22,648 nt of DNA from Chromera velia. Its lineage: Eukaryota > Sar > Chromeraceae. Location: assembly GCA_018398765.1 (NCBI GenBank), contig JAHBMJ010001495.1, positions 7,501-30,148 of the forward strand. The letters run 5' to 3'. The translations under genes were made by a program, and so were the position numbers. The notes beneath the pieces are model-generated. The model searched no databases and was not told the DNA's origin. It saw only the letters and a list, made by a program, of their open reading frames with translations. Positions 21,930 through 22,648 of this stretch are shown in pieces. Numbering within the stretch: the first letter of the stretch is position 1; every line of letters begins with the position of its first letter.

Positions 21930-22187
21930 TAGAATAAGAGCTATATACTTACAGGTGTATGGAGACAATTTAACATAAACTCAAGTGAAATTCCTAATAA
22001 AATTCTAGCTAGAATCCTAGCTACAATCAAATCATGCGATCATATTGCTATGCTATAAATTTTACTAGAAATTTCATAGAATCCTAGTTAGAGTCCTAGG
22101 CTTCCGGTCCTAGCAAAATTTAATCCTAGTTTAAATTCTTCTGGGTTTTTTCTGTGCGGTAATATGTAGTTCACATTAGTGACCATG

Positions 22188-22237
22188 TTTGATTTGATTA
22201 TATTTGATTTGATTTGATTTGATTTGATTCGATTTGA
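22188..22237. repeat. TTTGA pentanucleotide repeat
   Basis: About nine units of GATTT/TTTGA with small interruptions (ATTATA, GATTC) inside the AT-rich right flank. Confidence 0.9.
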
Positions 22238-22243
22238 GCTTCA

Positions 22244-22287
22244 ACCTCAAATATTTGATATTTGAGGTAAGATTTGAGGTTAACCTC
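22244..22287. repeat. Two adjacent palindromes (hairpin plus GAGGTTAACCTC)
   Basis: ACCTCAAATA (22244-22253) pairs with TATTTGAGGT (22259-22268) across a 5-base loop. The perfect 12-bp palindrome GAGGTTAACCTC follows at 22276-22287 and shares the ACCTC/GAGGT core. Function unknown; it could be a transposon end remnant. Confidence 0.6.
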
Positions 22288-22648
22288 TTAGGGTTCCTCA
22301 CTGAGTCACTGACTTACTGTCACTCTGATCATTTTTCTCATGACAATAGTTATCAGAACATTTCTGATGTGTGTTTTAAAAATTTAAAAAAATATATATA
22401 TAATTATAACTTATCAGTTCCGTAAAAAAAATATGCCTGTGTGGCAGTGTATATACACTAGTTACTGAGACTCACTCTAGTACTAATAGAGATTAAGAAC
22501 GTAAAATTGATAGATTTGAAATTGCATATGACTTTTTGTTGATACGATAAAGTTAGAGCACGTACCAAAATTGAGGTGACAATCACTCAGCTTTATGGCA
22601 CTTCCTTTTCCTCTTCTTCATGATCACTTTCTTCAATATGAATCGAAT

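Larger units (their letters stand above)
21081..22648. other. AT-rich, CTAG-rich block without recognised genes
   Basis: Similar in composition and word use (CCTAG, CTAGC, GATTT) to the first 1.4 kb of the window. It holds the MITE-like element, a pentanucleotide repeat and small hairpins, but no protein-like frame. The change from the central composition is sharp, near 21080-21180. Confidence 0.5.

Noticed and set aside
1-22648. tRNA, rRNA or CRISPR features
   Set aside because: No cloverleaf with a GTTCRANNC arm, no rRNA-like conserved blocks, and no repeat-spacer array; the regular repeats are simple microsatellites.

Overview
This window is eukaryotic nuclear DNA. Two genes with many spliceosomal GT-AG introns diverge from a shared intergenic region. 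Introns and spacers are full of microsatellites (CT, GT, CA, CTGT, GGCA, GAAA, TGAG). Reading frames become protein-like only after splicing. The minus-strand gene is an HCF101-type Fe-S scaffold with a C-terminal DUF971 domain, found mainly in plastid-bearing lineages and their relatives. The plus-strand gene is a HAD-type protein of a kind I associate with algae and other protists. Together with large introns and moderate GC, this suggests an alga or alveolate/stramenopile-type protist, possibly chromerid-like. That placement is inference; the sequence does not name a species.

Layout. 1-1450: AT-rich, CTAG-rich, with a degenerate TGAG tetranucleotide array. 1451-2427: 3' flank of the HCF101 gene with a CT/GT microsatellite. 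2428-7352 (minus): HCF101-like gene, eight coding exons, 565 codons plus stop from the first recognisable Met; phases close at every junction. 7353-8090: shared 5' region. 8091-10860 (plus): HAD-like gene, five coding exons, 309 residues, all four HAD motifs visible. 10861-21080: about 10 kb of repeat-rich sequence with no gene I can assemble. It holds isolated exon-like islands, notably a minus-strand segment reading RIALGSCN (PhoD-like phosphatase signature), a lysine/glutamate-rich plus-strand segment near 16.2 kb, a 277-codon open frame near 18 kb, and a possible small secreted ORF near 20.7 kb. 21081-22648: a second AT-rich, CTAG-rich block with a 240-bp MITE-like element (TA duplication, terminal inverted repeats) and a TTTGA pentanucleotide repeat.

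The 11 introns I could place share an unusual splice grammar: six of 11 donors have C at position +3 (GTCAGT, GTCGGT or GTCCGC), and 10 of 11 acceptors end in TGCAG. No functional link between the two genes is shown beyond their divergent arrangement. No tRNA, rRNA or CRISPR array was seen.
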